DNA of 40,954 nucleotides from Acidobacteriaceae bacterium (GTDB lineage Bacteria; Acidobacteriota; Terriglobia; Acidiferrales; UBA7541): NCBI GenBank assembly GCA_030838075.1, contig JAUTXJ010000417.1, positions 1 to 40,954 of the forward strand, read 5' to 3'. Shown piece by piece: positions 1 to 9,811 of this stretch (position 1 is its first letter; each line of letters starts with the position of its first letter). The notes under the pieces were generated by a model. It saw only the letters and a program-made list of their open reading frames with translations, ran no database searches and was not told where the DNA came from. The position numbers and the translations under genes were made by a program.

Positions 1-215
1 GCAGGAAGATGGCCAGCGAAGAAGCGCAATCGCAGTACCGCCGCCGTGGAAGAGTCGTGGAATTTTGCCACGCGTGGATCAAAAGCAAGCTCGGGCTGCG
101 ACAATTTCACGTGCGCGGCTTGGGAAAGGTGCAGATGGAGATGCTGTGGGCCTGCCTCACTTACAACTTGCAGCACTGGATCCGCTTGAGGAAGCTAGAA
201 GCCGCCGCAAGCTGA
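1..215 (+). mobile_element. C-terminal fragment of a DDE (IS4/IS1182-like) transposase, truncated by the window start
   Basis: Frame open to the left edge; sequence ...VEFCHAWIKSKLGLRQFHVRGLGKVQMEMLWACLTYNLQHWIRLRKL resembles the conserved transposase C-terminus (F.vRGLxKVxxE...CLxYNLxx). Confidence 0.75.
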
Positions 216-402
216 AAAGAGCGGAAAAACAAACCCACAGAGATCGGCCAAAACGATTCACAAAGACACGCGCGCTGACTCCTTTGTTGAGAGCGCGATG
301 GGTTTCTTCACAGCTTCGTTTTTCAAGGGTGCGGTTTTTGAATTTCCCCCGGTTCTTTTGAGCGCGCCGGAGAATGATTTACGGGCCGGCTTTTAACCAA
401 AG

Positions 403-2436
403 CTACATCTTCTCCGGCGCCTCGATCCCCAACAAATCCAGCGCTCTCACCAATTGCGTTTCAACCAGTTCAGTCAGCCGTAGCAAGAAGGCGCGCTTTT
501 GTTCATCCGCTTCCGATAAAATGTGATGATGGTGATAGAACAGGTTGAAAGCCTGCGCTAATTGAAACGCGAACTTCGCCACGAAAGCCGGCTCCTGCCC
601 TTTGATTGCTGCTTCCACAGCCATGTCAAGCGATCCTGCCAGCACCACTAACTCCCACAAGCCGTTACCTTCTGGCCCAGAAAATAACGTCGCAACGGTT
701 TCCTGGGTAACTTCCATCTGCGTGGCGCCGGCTTCCGTCCCTTTGCGGCGAATCCCCCGGATGCGCACCACCGCATACTGGCAATAGGGACCGGTCTCTC
801 CTTCGAAGCTCAGCGCATCCTTAAAATCAAACGCAATAGTCGCGTTACGAGTAAATTTCAAAAGAAAAAATCGCAACGCGCCTACGGCAATCTTCTGCCC
901 GGTTTCTCTTTGCGTCTCGCGGTCCATATCGACGTGGCGCTGCTGAACTTCGCTCAATGTCGCAGCTTCCAGCTTGTCGAGCAAGTCGTCGGCTTTGACG
1001 CCGAACCCCTTGCGGCCGCTGACTTCTACGTAAGGCTTCTTTGCCTCTTCCGGTGAGAGCTCATAACCCATCTCGGCCGCGCATCGCGGCGTCAGCGCCA
1101 CAATTTCATACGCCAAATGAATGGAATGATCAGCCTCTTTGCTGTGCCCCAGCGCGCGCAAGCCTTCCTTCACTACGTCCTGCAAATAGGCTTGGCGGGA
1201 GTCGATCACGTTGTAGACCCACGTGCCAGGCGCCCCGAAAATTGGCGCTGAAGGATCACCGTTCTCGCTCGCAGTGCTCCACAAAACATGCGAGCCAGGC
1301 GCATTCGGCCACTTGACGTATAAAAAATCCTTGCCCAGCAACCCAAATTTCCATAACTGATAGGCAATATCTTTGCCTACGTATGTCACCGTCCCATTCG
1401 ATCGCACAATAATCTTGTCTTGATTATTGGCATTCTCATCCGAATCGGAGTTTGCACTCTCGTTGGCATCGGCGTCGAGACTTTCTGTCGACGCCACATC
1501 CGCTTTTTCGGCCTTGGCTTTCTCTTTTGCAGGCATGATCCAGCAACCAGCCATCTTTCCAGTCGTCGCCAGAAGAATAGCCCCCGCAGCCTTTAACTGT
1601 TCAAACGCCGCATCCCAGAAATGCAAATGCAAAATTTCGCTCTCGCGTGCCAGCAGTTCGTAGAAAATTCCCAATCGTGCCATGGTGCGCAGGTGTAGGC
1701 TTACAATCGCATTTGCGATCACCATGCCCATTTCGGCAACTTCGCCGCCACCTTCTTCAATGGCCTTCAGTGTCTCCCCGCGCAGCGCTGCCGCACGACT
1801 TTTGTCCTGCTCCAAAAACTGCGCCGCGCGTGCGTAAACATCCCAGCACAGGTAATCGAATTTTGGCTGCGCGGCCAGTTCGCGCACCTGCGCGAGATTT
1901 TTCTTCTCCATATGTACAAAACCGATGACTACGTCGGCGACCTGTACGCCCGTGTTGTCGATGTAGTTTTGCACCTGCACCTGCACCGCGCCGCCAGTGT
2001 GCCGCAGCACTCGCGCGATCGTGTCGCCTAAGACAGCATTTCGGACGTGCCCAATGTGCGCCGCCTTATTCGGATTAATGCTGGTGTGCTCCACGATTAT
2101 TTTGCCGCCACGACCAGGTGCCGTGGCCGAGCCTGCCTCGCGTTGAACGTACAGCAAAAAATTCGCGCGCTCAAAATAGGCATTCAGATATCCAGCACCC
2201 GCAACTTCAACTCTTGCGATCCCTTCAATGGGTGCGAGGCTAGATGCAATTTCTTGCGCGATCTGCCGCGGCGCCCGCTTCAGCCGTTTTGCCAGCTCAA
2301 AACTAACCGGCGAAGCAGCCTCGCCCATTTCAATTTTTGGCGGACGCTCCGTAACGATCGCGATATCCAAGCCGTACTTCTCCCGGATGTGCGCGCCTAA
2401 CGCATCGCGGAATCGCTTTGTCAGCTTCAGATACAC
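403..2436 (-). CDS. argS: Arginyl-tRNA synthetase
   Basis: 677 aa; HIGH-type motif INPNKAAHIGHVRNAVLGDTIARVLRHTG, QVQNYIDNTGVQVADVV, DALSFEGETGPYCQYAVVRI; class I ArgS C-terminus. Confidence 0.96.
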   Translation of the reverse strand: MYLKLTKRFRDALGAHIREKYGLDIAIVTERPPKIEMGEAASPVSFELAKRLKRAPRQIAQEIASSLAPIEGIARVEVAGAGYLNAYFERANFLLYVQREAGSATAPGRGGKIIVEHTSINPNKAAHIGHVRNAVLGDTIARVLRHTGGAVQVQVQNYIDNTGVQVADVVIGFVHMEKKNLAQVRELAAQPKFDYLCWDVYARAAQFLEQDKSRAAALRGETLKAIEEGGGEVAEMGMVIANAIVSLHLRTMARLGIFYELLARESEILHLHFWDAAFEQLKAAGAILLATTGKMAGCWIMPAKEKAKAEKADVASTESLDADANESANSDSDENANNQDKIIVRSNGTVTYVGKDIAYQLWKFGLLGKDFLYVKWPNAPGSHVLWSTASENGDPSAPIFGAPGTWVYNVIDSRQAYLQDVVKEGLRALGHSKEADHSIHLAYEIVALTPRCAAEMGYELSPEEAKKPYVEVSGRKGFGVKADDLLDKLEAATLSEVQQRHVDMDRETQRETGQKIAVGALRFFLLKFTRNATIAFDFKDALSFEGETGPYCQYAVVRIRGIRRKGTEAGATQMEVTQETVATLFSGPEGNGLWELVVLAGSLDMAVEAAIKGQEPAFVAKFAFQLAQAFNLFYHHHHILSEADEQKRAFLLRLTELVETQLVRALDLLGIEAPEKM

Positions 2437-2526
2437 GTTTCCTCAATCCCGTGAACAAACTTCACCATCTAGAATTAACACGGAAGAACGAAATACGGAT
2501 TTGGTGCTGTGCAATCTCGACGAAAT

Positions 2527-2940
2527 TTATGCGGCTGTTCTCCTCGTCCACGCGCCCAGAATGGCGCCCATCAAGCACAACCCAACCAACGGGTAGAACT
2601 CGTTGATTGCAAATAACTGTTTAGGCCGCATTTCATACATGTATGTGGTGTAGGTCACCGGACCTACAAATCCGATCCATATAAGTATACCCAGTGCCGC
2701 GCCCCGGGCAGCGGTGTTGGCATTTCGCCAGGCGCAAAGTTGTGCCAATACAAACGCGATAACCAGATTCAGAATAAACGAGAGGATGTATGGCGCAATG
2801 GGATTCGAACCGCCGGCCTGCTCCGGCGTAATATTTTCAAGCGCCATCCACGGTCTGCTGAATAGCACCGCGAACCACACCGCGCCCAGCAACCAATAAA
2901 CTAACGCGGCTACAAACACTGCCACATAATTCGGCCTCAT
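2527..2940 (-). CDS. DUF1761-type small integral membrane protein
   Basis: 137 aa; MRPNYVAVFVAALVYWLLGAVWFAVLFSRPWMALENITPEQ and four predicted TM stretches, typical of DUF1761. Confidence 0.75.
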   Translation of the reverse strand: MRPNYVAVFVAALVYWLLGAVWFAVLFSRPWMALENITPEQAGGSNPIAPYILSFILNLVIAFVLAQLCAWRNANTAARGAALGILIWIGFVGPVTYTTYMYEMRPKQLFAINEFYPLVGLCLMGAILGAWTRRTAA

Positions 2941-3077
2941 TTATCTCCTCCTTCAAATGGCATTAGAGCGATCCCTGAATTGGTTAGACGCGTGCCGAAG
3001 AGTCTCCTGTTTGTTGCGGGATGATGTCAAGTTTTTGAGGCGCTGTTATCCTCGTTGTATGGAAGTGCAGAGGACCC

Positions 3078-3587
3078 ATGGAGATCCGATTATTTACAGA
3101 ACAAGATGCCCAGGCGCTTTGGGATTTGCGCATGCTGGCGCTTCAGACCGATCCCTGGTCCTTCGTGGATTCGCCGGAGGAACTGCGCGCCATTTCCGTG
3201 GAAGAATTTGCTGCGCGCTTACGCGCTGACCATGCCGAAAACTTCATTGTCGGCGCGTTCGAACAGCAAACCGCCGTCGGAATGGTCGGCTGCTACCAGG
3301 AGGTGCCGCTGAAGCGCCGCCATAAAGCCTGGATATGGGGCGTCTTCGTCAATCCTTCGGCACGTGGGCGCGGAATCGCCAAATCCCTCATGCAAGCCGC
3401 CATAAAACGCGCTAAGTCCATCCCCGAACTCGAAATGCTGCTCCTCACCGTCGGGGTCGGTCAACCAGCTCCCAGAAAACTCTACGAATCCCTCGGCTTC
3501 CGTTCTTTCGGCATCGAACCCCGTGGCCTAAAAATCGGTAACGAATCCCACGACGAAGAAAACATGGTGCTCGAATTCCGCAACTAG
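3078..3587 (+). CDS. GNAT family N-acetyltransferase
   Basis: 169 aa; IWGVFVNPSARGRGIAKSLMQAAIKRAK (acetyl-CoA binding motif A), LYESLGFRSFGIEPRGLKIG. Confidence 0.9.
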   Translation: MEIRLFTEQDAQALWDLRMLALQTDPWSFVDSPEELRAISVEEFAARLRADHAENFIVGAFEQQTAVGMVGCYQEVPLKRRHKAWIWGVFVNPSARGRGIAKSLMQAAIKRAKSIPELEMLLLTVGVGQPAPRKLYESLGFRSFGIEPRGLKIGNESHDEENMVLEFRN

Positions 3588-3696
3588 CGGTAAGTGGCCG
3601 AGGTTTGACACCTTTTAGCGCCGTCGTTACTATCAACTAGCCGCTTTCGCACTTCATTTTGACCGTGCAGGATCTTCTCGTGCGACGAAAGACCCC

Positions 3697-4881
3697 ATGA
3701 AACTTGCCTATTTTGACTGTTTTTCGGGTATCAGCGGCGACATGACGCTCGGAGCGCTTGTGGACGCTGGCTGTTCCGCGGACTTGCTGCGTGGAGAATT
3801 AAAATACCTGCAAGTTCCAGGTTGGACTTTGACCCCAGAGAAAGTTTGGAAAAATGGCATGGCCGCCACTCGCGTGCGCGTCCAAACCGAAGACCAGCAA
3901 AAACACCGATCACTCGCGACCATTCTTGAACTTTTGAACAACTCAAATCTGGCTCTGCCGGTTCGAGATCGCGCTTCGCGCATTTTTCAAAAACTTGGCG
4001 AGGCTGAAGCGCATGTTCACGACGCTCCACTCGACAAAGTGCATTTCCATGAGGTTGGCGCAGTCGATGCCATCGTGGACATCGTGGGATCGTGTATCGG
4101 CTTTCACGCGCTGGGCATTGAGCGCTTTGCCTGTTCACCGTTAAATGTGGGCGGCGGCACGGCAAAAATGGCCCACGGTGTGTTGCCAGTTCCCGCTCCG
4201 GCGACAGCTAGACTATTGCAAGGCGCGCCGACCTTCTCGAATGGTGTGCAGCGTGAGTTGGTCACCCCCACCGGCGCGGCAATCGTTGCGACATTGTGCG
4301 ACTTTTTTGGACCACAGCCGCCGATGACGGTTTCTGCCATCGGCTACGGCGCTGGAACGGCCGACCTCGAAGGACAGCCCAACGTCGTCCGCATTATGAT
4401 TGGTGACTCCACAGAACAGATGTTGTCTGCGAGCGATGAAGAAATTTCCATTATCGAAGCCAATCTGGACGACATGAACCCGCAAATTTATGGCTACGTT
4501 TTGGAGAAGGCACTCCTAGCTGGTGCGCTGGATGTGTACACTACCGCATTGCAAATGAAGAAGAACCGACCCGGTACATTGTTGACCATTTTATGCCGGC
4601 CGGAAGATACCGAAGCCCTGATGTCGCTTCTTTTCGCCGAGACTACCACCTTCGGTGTGCGTCGCCACCGGGCGCAACGCCGGGCCTTGCCAAGGGAATG
4701 GGTGAACGTTTCTACTACTTACGGATCAGTGCGCATCAAACTGTCACGTTCGAATGGTCACATTCTGCACGTCACACCAGAGTATGATGATTGCCGCAAA
4801 CTTGCCGTCGAGAAACGAGTTCCGTTGCAGCAAGTAATCAGCGAAGCCTTACGCACCTATCAAGCCAGCGGAAAGAGCTAG
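3697..4881 (+). CDS. larC: Nickel-pincer cofactor biosynthesis protein LarC
   Basis: 394 aa; MKLAYFDCFSGISGDMTLGALVDAG, DKVHFHEVGAVDAIVDIVG, ELVTPTGAAI, EANLDDMNPQ motifs. Confidence 0.92.
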   Translation: MKLAYFDCFSGISGDMTLGALVDAGCSADLLRGELKYLQVPGWTLTPEKVWKNGMAATRVRVQTEDQQKHRSLATILELLNNSNLALPVRDRASRIFQKLGEAEAHVHDAPLDKVHFHEVGAVDAIVDIVGSCIGFHALGIERFACSPLNVGGGTAKMAHGVLPVPAPATARLLQGAPTFSNGVQRELVTPTGAAIVATLCDFFGPQPPMTVSAIGYGAGTADLEGQPNVVRIMIGDSTEQMLSASDEEISIIEANLDDMNPQIYGYVLEKALLAGALDVYTTALQMKKNRPGTLLTILCRPEDTEALMSLLFAETTTFGVRRHRAQRRALPREWVNVSTTYGSVRIKLSRSNGHILHVTPEYDDCRKLAVEKRVPLQQVISEALRTYQASGKS

Positions 4882-4993
4882 CTCAATTTAAGCGTCAATC
4901 TAGTTGAAGCACCGTCCCGCAAACGGACCAGCGTAAAATACTTTTTAAGGCGTTTGTATCCGTATCCGGAACACTTAGGTCAAAATAGAGGAA

Positions 4994-6985
4994 ATGGCGT
5001 CCGAGAAACCGAAGTATTACATCACCACTCCCATCTATTACGTAAATGCGCGGCCGCACCTCGGGCACACGTACACCACTATCGCCGCGGACGCTATTGC
5101 GCGTTACAAACAGATGCGCGGGTTTGATGTGCTGTTTCTTACCGGCACCGACGAGCACGGCCAAAAAGTTGAGCGCTCCGCGAAGAACAACAATGAATCG
5201 CCGATTGATTTCGTCGATCGCGTGTCCGCCGAGTATCGCGACCTGTGGAAGGAATTGGGCCTGCGTGTCGACCGTTTCATCCGCACCACCGAAACCCGCC
5301 ACGCCCACGCCGTGCAGCACCTTTTCCGTGAGATTCAAAATAATGGCTACGTTTACAAAGGGCATTACGAGGGGAATTACTGCGTCTCCGACGAAATGTA
5401 TATCGACGACTCCACCCCGGGCGCGACTTGTCCGGAATGCGGCCGGGTGACGGAACGCGTCAAAGAAGAAAATTACTTTTTCCAGCTATCGAAATTTGAA
5501 AAACCGCTCCTGAATTATTACGAACAACATCCGGAGTTCATTCAGCCGGAAGCTCGCCGCAACGAAGTAATTTCGTTCGTGCGCGGCGGTTTGCGCGATC
5601 TGTCCATCAGCCGCACCACGCTGAAGTGGGGAATCCCCTGGCAAGGCGACGAGAAACATGTTTTCTACGTGTGGTCCGACGCACTGACCAATTACATCAC
5701 TGCCGTGGGCTACCCCATCAGAAAAGACGAATTTGCCCGCTATTGGCCCGCCGATGTGCATCTGGTCGGTAAGGAAATTATCCGTTTCCACGCGGTTTAC
5801 TGGCCTGCATTTCTCATGGCTGCGGGCTTGGATCTACCAAAAAAGATTTTCGCTCACGGCCATCTCCTGTTTCAGGACGAGAAAATGTCCAAATCGCGCG
5901 GCAACATTCAATCCGCGCAACCCATCGTCAGCGTCCTTGGTGTGGACGCCTTGCGCTACTTCCTGCTGCGTGAAATTGTTTTCGGAGCAGACGGTGGTTT
6001 CAATCGCGAGGCACTCATCGCTCGCTATAACAGCGATCTTGCCAACGGTTTGGGCAATCTTGCCAGCCGCACCGCCGCGATGATCGACCGTAGTTTTGGT
6101 GGAAAAATACCTAAGGTCTCGGAGCTTCAGCCTCAAGACCAGGAGCTCGCCAAAGTCGCGCAAGCCTCCATCGCCCAGGTCCTCGAACACTACGACAAAT
6201 TCGAATTCTCGCGCGCACTCGAATTGATCTGGTCCGTCATCGCCGCCGCCGATAAGTATCTCACCACTGAGCAACCCTGGAGCCTCGGCACCTCCGATGC
6301 TGACCAGCAACGTCGCGGAACAATTCTTTGGGTGACCGCCGAGGTTTTGCGCGTCGTAACCGCTCTGTCACATCCAGTTCTGCCGGAGAGCACCGCGAAA
6401 GTTTGGAAGCTTCTTGGACAAACCGGAAATCTGGCATCGCTGGAATTAGACAACTTGCGCTGGGGTCAACTGTCGCCCGGCATCAAGCTCGGAGAATTTC
6501 AAGCCCTATTCCCACGCGTCGAAAAAACAGAAGCAATAGAGAGGATCGAAGCCATGGAAAATCGGTCACAAAAACCGGCCGCTGGGCCGGCACCAGCCGC
6601 TCCCGCAAGTGCACCCATCGCCGCTGCTGCTCCAGCCGCGGCATCCGCAGCCACGGAAAAAATTGGCATTGAAGACTTTGCCAAAGTCGAAATGCGCGTC
6701 GGGCAGATTCAAACCGCGGAACGTATCGCTGGCGCGGACAAATTGTTGAAGCTCACTGTGGACATCGGCAACGAGGTGCGCCAAATCTGTGCCGGCATCG
6801 CGCAATTTTACGAACCCGAAAAGTTGATAGGTCGCAAAGTGGCAGTCGTTACGAATCTAGCTCCGCGCAAACTGCGCGGTGTCGAATCCAACGGCATGAT
6901 CGTCGCCGCATCCGTCGGCCCGGAGGGAAGGCCAGTCCTCGCCGGCTTCCTGGAAGATGTGGAAGTTGGAGCTCGCCTCAAGTAG
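4994..6985 (+). CDS. metG: Methionyl-tRNA synthetase with C-terminal tRNA-binding domain
   Basis: 663 aa; YYVNARPHLGHTYTTIAADAIARYKQMRG, KMSKSRGN, C-terminal EDFAKVEMRVGQIQTAERIAGADKLLKLTVDIG. Confidence 0.96.
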   Translation: MASEKPKYYITTPIYYVNARPHLGHTYTTIAADAIARYKQMRGFDVLFLTGTDEHGQKVERSAKNNNESPIDFVDRVSAEYRDLWKELGLRVDRFIRTTETRHAHAVQHLFREIQNNGYVYKGHYEGNYCVSDEMYIDDSTPGATCPECGRVTERVKEENYFFQLSKFEKPLLNYYEQHPEFIQPEARRNEVISFVRGGLRDLSISRTTLKWGIPWQGDEKHVFYVWSDALTNYITAVGYPIRKDEFARYWPADVHLVGKEIIRFHAVYWPAFLMAAGLDLPKKIFAHGHLLFQDEKMSKSRGNIQSAQPIVSVLGVDALRYFLLREIVFGADGGFNREALIARYNSDLANGLGNLASRTAAMIDRSFGGKIPKVSELQPQDQELAKVAQASIAQVLEHYDKFEFSRALELIWSVIAAADKYLTTEQPWSLGTSDADQQRRGTILWVTAEVLRVVTALSHPVLPESTAKVWKLLGQTGNLASLELDNLRWGQLSPGIKLGEFQALFPRVEKTEAIERIEAMENRSQKPAAGPAPAAPASAPIAAAAPAAASAATEKIGIEDFAKVEMRVGQIQTAERIAGADKLLKLTVDIGNEVRQICAGIAQFYEPEKLIGRKVAVVTNLAPRKLRGVESNGMIVAASVGPEGRPVLAGFLEDVEVGARLK

Positions 6986-6997
6986 CATCCTTTGCGA

Positions 6998-7807
6998 ATG
7001 GAATTAGTCGACTCTCACGCCCACATAGATTTCCCTCAATTCGCGGATGATCGCGAAGCCATGTTGGATCGAGCTCGCGCCGCCGGTGTATCGGCGCTCC
7101 TAGCGATCGGCACTGGGCCGGGGCCAGAAAAGCTAGATTCCGCTCTTCCGTTTGCAGATCGATATGACTGGATATATGCCAGCATTGGGATTCATCCGCA
7201 CGAAGCAAAGCAAGCCACGCCGCAGCACCTCGAAGAACTCTCGATCCTCGCAAAACATCCCAAAGTAATCGCTTGGGGCGAAATTGGACTGGATTATTTT
7301 TACGATCACTCCCCGCGCGATGTCCAGCATCGAGTATTCCGCGACCAAATGGCTCTGGCCCGTGACGCCAAACTCCCCATCATCATCCACTGCCGCGATG
7401 CCTGGGCCGATTGTCTCGCGCTCATCGATGAGGTCTGGCGCCCCACCGGAATCGGCGGCATTCTGCATTGTTTCACCGGTACAGTTGGGGAGGTCCGCCG
7501 CGGCCTCGACGCCGGGTTCATGATCTCCTTCGCCGGCAATTCCACATATCCAAAGACCCAGCATATTCGTGACGCCGCAAAAGAAGTTCCTCTCGACCGC
7601 ATTCTGATCGAAACCGACTCTCCATTCCTAGCGCCGCAACCCTACCGCGGCAAACGCAACGAGCCCGCCTATATCGCGGAAGTAGCGCGCACGCTCGCGA
7701 ATGTGAGAAACTTGTTGCCGGAAGAATTCGCCGCCACCACCGCAGCAAATTTTAGGAGTTTCTTCCAGCTTGTCCGGCCGCCAGATTCTCCGGCCTCTAT
7801 ATCTTAA
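6998..7807 (+). CDS. TatD family metal-dependent hydrolase
   Basis: About 269-271 aa (ORF opens at 6992; second Met at 6998); DSHAHIDFPQF, GEIGLDYFYDHSP, IIIHCRDAW, LHCFTGT, IETDSPFLAPQPYRGKRNEPAYI. Confidence 0.93.
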   Translation: MELVDSHAHIDFPQFADDREAMLDRARAAGVSALLAIGTGPGPEKLDSALPFADRYDWIYASIGIHPHEAKQATPQHLEELSILAKHPKVIAWGEIGLDYFYDHSPRDVQHRVFRDQMALARDAKLPIIIHCRDAWADCLALIDEVWRPTGIGGILHCFTGTVGEVRRGLDAGFMISFAGNSTYPKTQHIRDAAKEVPLDRILIETDSPFLAPQPYRGKRNEPAYIAEVARTLANVRNLLPEEFAATTAANFRSFFQLVRPPDSPASIS

Positions 7808-8840
7808 TGCGGCCACAGTTGAGTCGCATGATTCGAGCGGTGCCAGGAGGAATCCCATCGCGCTGCTAACCGCTAAGGAGATCTTCGATCTAGTCCGCGA
7901 CGATCTTGTTCTCGTGGAAGACGAACTTTCACGCCAAAGTGCTACCGCATTCGAACCCGTTTCGGAAATAACCAGCTATCTTCTGGGTGGCGGCGGTAAA
8001 CGCCTGCGCCCCGCGCTTCTCATACTTTGCAATCGTTATGCTGGCGCACACAGCCCTGGTGCGATTCGACTGGCCGCAGTCGTGGAGCTTCTCCATAGCG
8101 CCACCCTGATTCACGATGATGTAATCGACAGCGCAAACACCCGCCGCGGACGCCCTTCCGCGAATTCCAGATGGGGTAATCACCGCAGCGTTTTGGCTGG
8201 CGACTGGCTTTACATGCAGTCCTTCCAGATGGCGCTGGAAGAGCGAAACTTCCGCATCCTCGATGTGCTGATCGATCTCACGCAAAAAATGGTGGAAGGC
8301 GAGCTCATTCAGCTTGAAAAGATCGGCCGCATCGATGTCACGGAAGACGACGCCGTACGCCTTGCCACCTATAAAACCGCGTGCCTCTTCAGCGGATGTG
8401 CCCGGCTCGGCGCTGTCCTCGCGGGACTCGAAGGAGAAGAAGAAGAGGCCCTCGCGGATTACGGCCGCTACGCCGGTCTAGCCTTTCAACTGGTCGATGA
8501 TCTGCTGGATTTTACGGCCTCTGCAAAGCAACTTGGAAAGCCCGTGCTTAGCGATTTGAAAGAAGGCAAGGTCACGCTGCCGCTCATCTACGCGATGGAA
8601 AATGGGCACCGTGACGCTCGTGACCTCGTCATCCAGGTCCTCGAAGAAAAGGAATTTAATTCCGTGCGTCCAGAAACGCTGGTCGCGCTCGTTCAAGACT
8701 CCGGAGCGCTCAGGCGTGCTCGCGAGCTTGCTCATGACTACGCCCGTCGTGCGAAAGCTTGTCTCAACGGACACGCCAACAGTGAGTACGGTCGCGCCTT
8801 AATGACCCTTCCGGACTTCATTCTCTCTCGCGAGAATTAA
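7770..8840 (+). CDS. Polyprenyl (trans-isoprenyl) diphosphate synthase
   Basis: 356 aa; LIHDDVIDSANTRRGRPSAN (first Asp-rich motif), QLVDDLLDFTAS (second); overlaps the tatD 3' end, so the exact start is uncertain. Confidence 0.93.
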   Translation: MSGRQILRPLYLNAATVESHDSSGARRNPIALLTAKEIFDLVRDDLVLVEDELSRQSATAFEPVSEITSYLLGGGGKRLRPALLILCNRYAGAHSPGAIRLAAVVELLHSATLIHDDVIDSANTRRGRPSANSRWGNHRSVLAGDWLYMQSFQMALEERNFRILDVLIDLTQKMVEGELIQLEKIGRIDVTEDDAVRLATYKTACLFSGCARLGAVLAGLEGEEEEALADYGRYAGLAFQLVDDLLDFTASAKQLGKPVLSDLKEGKVTLPLIYAMENGHRDARDLVIQVLEEKEFNSVRPETLVALVQDSGALRRARELAHDYARRAKACLNGHANSEYGRALMTLPDFILSREN

Positions 8841-8860
8841 CTGCACCGCCGCGGATCGCT

Positions 8861-9811
8861 ATGCTTCCTTTCAAAGTCGTCTATCACCCGCGCTACGATC
8901 TGAATCTAGGAGCCCATGTTTTTCCCTCGCAAAAATTTCGGCTGATCGCCGAAGAACTCATTAACTCAGGAATCGCGGTCCCAGACGATTTCCTTACGCC
9001 TCAACCTGCCTCCGACAAAGATCTCCTGCGGGTCCACACCCCTTCATGGGTAAGCAAGTTGAAAACCGGCACATTGACCGCCAGTGAAATCATGAAACTC
9101 GAAGTCCCTTACTCGCCTGAGTTAGCGGAAGCGGTATGGCTAGCCGCAGGCGGAACAATTCTCGCGGCCCAGGCCGCGTTGCGAGACGGTTTTGGTTCGA
9201 ACTTAAGCGGTGGCTTTCACCACGCGTACGCCAATCACGGCGAAGGTTTTTGCGCGATTCATGATGTCGCGGTCGCGGTTCGCCGCCTGCAGAGTGATGG
9301 CGACATCAAGAAAGCTATGATCGTCGACACCGACGTTCACCACGGAAACGGCACCGCAGCCATTTTTGCCGATGATTCTTCGGTCTTCACCATATCCATT
9401 CACCAGGTAAATAATTATCCCGCGCACAAGCCTCCTTCCAGTGTAGATGTCAATATGCGAGATGGTGCTGGCGACGACGAATACCTTGCCGCGCTAATCC
9501 CGACAGTGGAACGCTGTCTCGACAGATTTAAACCGGATATGGTTTTTTACGTCGGCGGCGCAGATCCGTATCGCGAAGATCAGTTGGGAGGCTTGTTACT
9601 CACCAAAGCAGGTTTGAAACGCCGCGATCGCGAAATATTTGAAGCTGCAAGATCGCGATCGATCCCCGTTACGACGGCTCTAGCTGGCGGCTACGCGCGG
9701 CGCGTGGAAGATACCGTCGCGATTCACGTCAATACCATCATCGCGGCGCGCGAAGTGGCTGAGAAATATCCTCAATCTAGGGAGCAGAAGTCACAGGGGG
9801 CAGGCTCGTAG
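8861..9811 (+). CDS. Histone deacetylase / acetoin-utilization (AcuC-like) family protein
   Basis: 316 aa; LSGGFHHAYANHGEGFC, VDTDVHHGNGTAAIF, YVGGADPYREDQLGGLLLTKAGLKRRDR. Confidence 0.92.
   Translation: MLPFKVVYHPRYDLNLGAHVFPSQKFRLIAEELINSGIAVPDDFLTPQPASDKDLLRVHTPSWVSKLKTGTLTASEIMKLEVPYSPELAEAVWLAAGGTILAAQAALRDGFGSNLSGGFHHAYANHGEGFCAIHDVAVAVRRLQSDGDIKKAMIVDTDVHHGNGTAAIFADDSSVFTISIHQVNNYPAHKPPSSVDVNMRDGAGDDEYLAALIPTVERCLDRFKPDMVFYVGGADPYREDQLGGLLLTKAGLKRRDREIFEAARSRSIPVTTALAGGYARRVEDTVAIHVNTIIAAREVAEKYPQSREQKSQGAGS

Noticed and set aside
65-361. 98-aa plus-strand ORF overlapping the transposase
   Set aside because: Out-of-frame shadow; the transposase frame carries the conserved residues.
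2788-2825. tRNA-like signature 'gggattcgaacc' (reverse complement of a T-arm)
   Set aside because: It lies in frame within the DUF1761 gene (encodes AGGSNPIAP) and the surrounding sequence does not fold into acceptor, D and anticodon arms.
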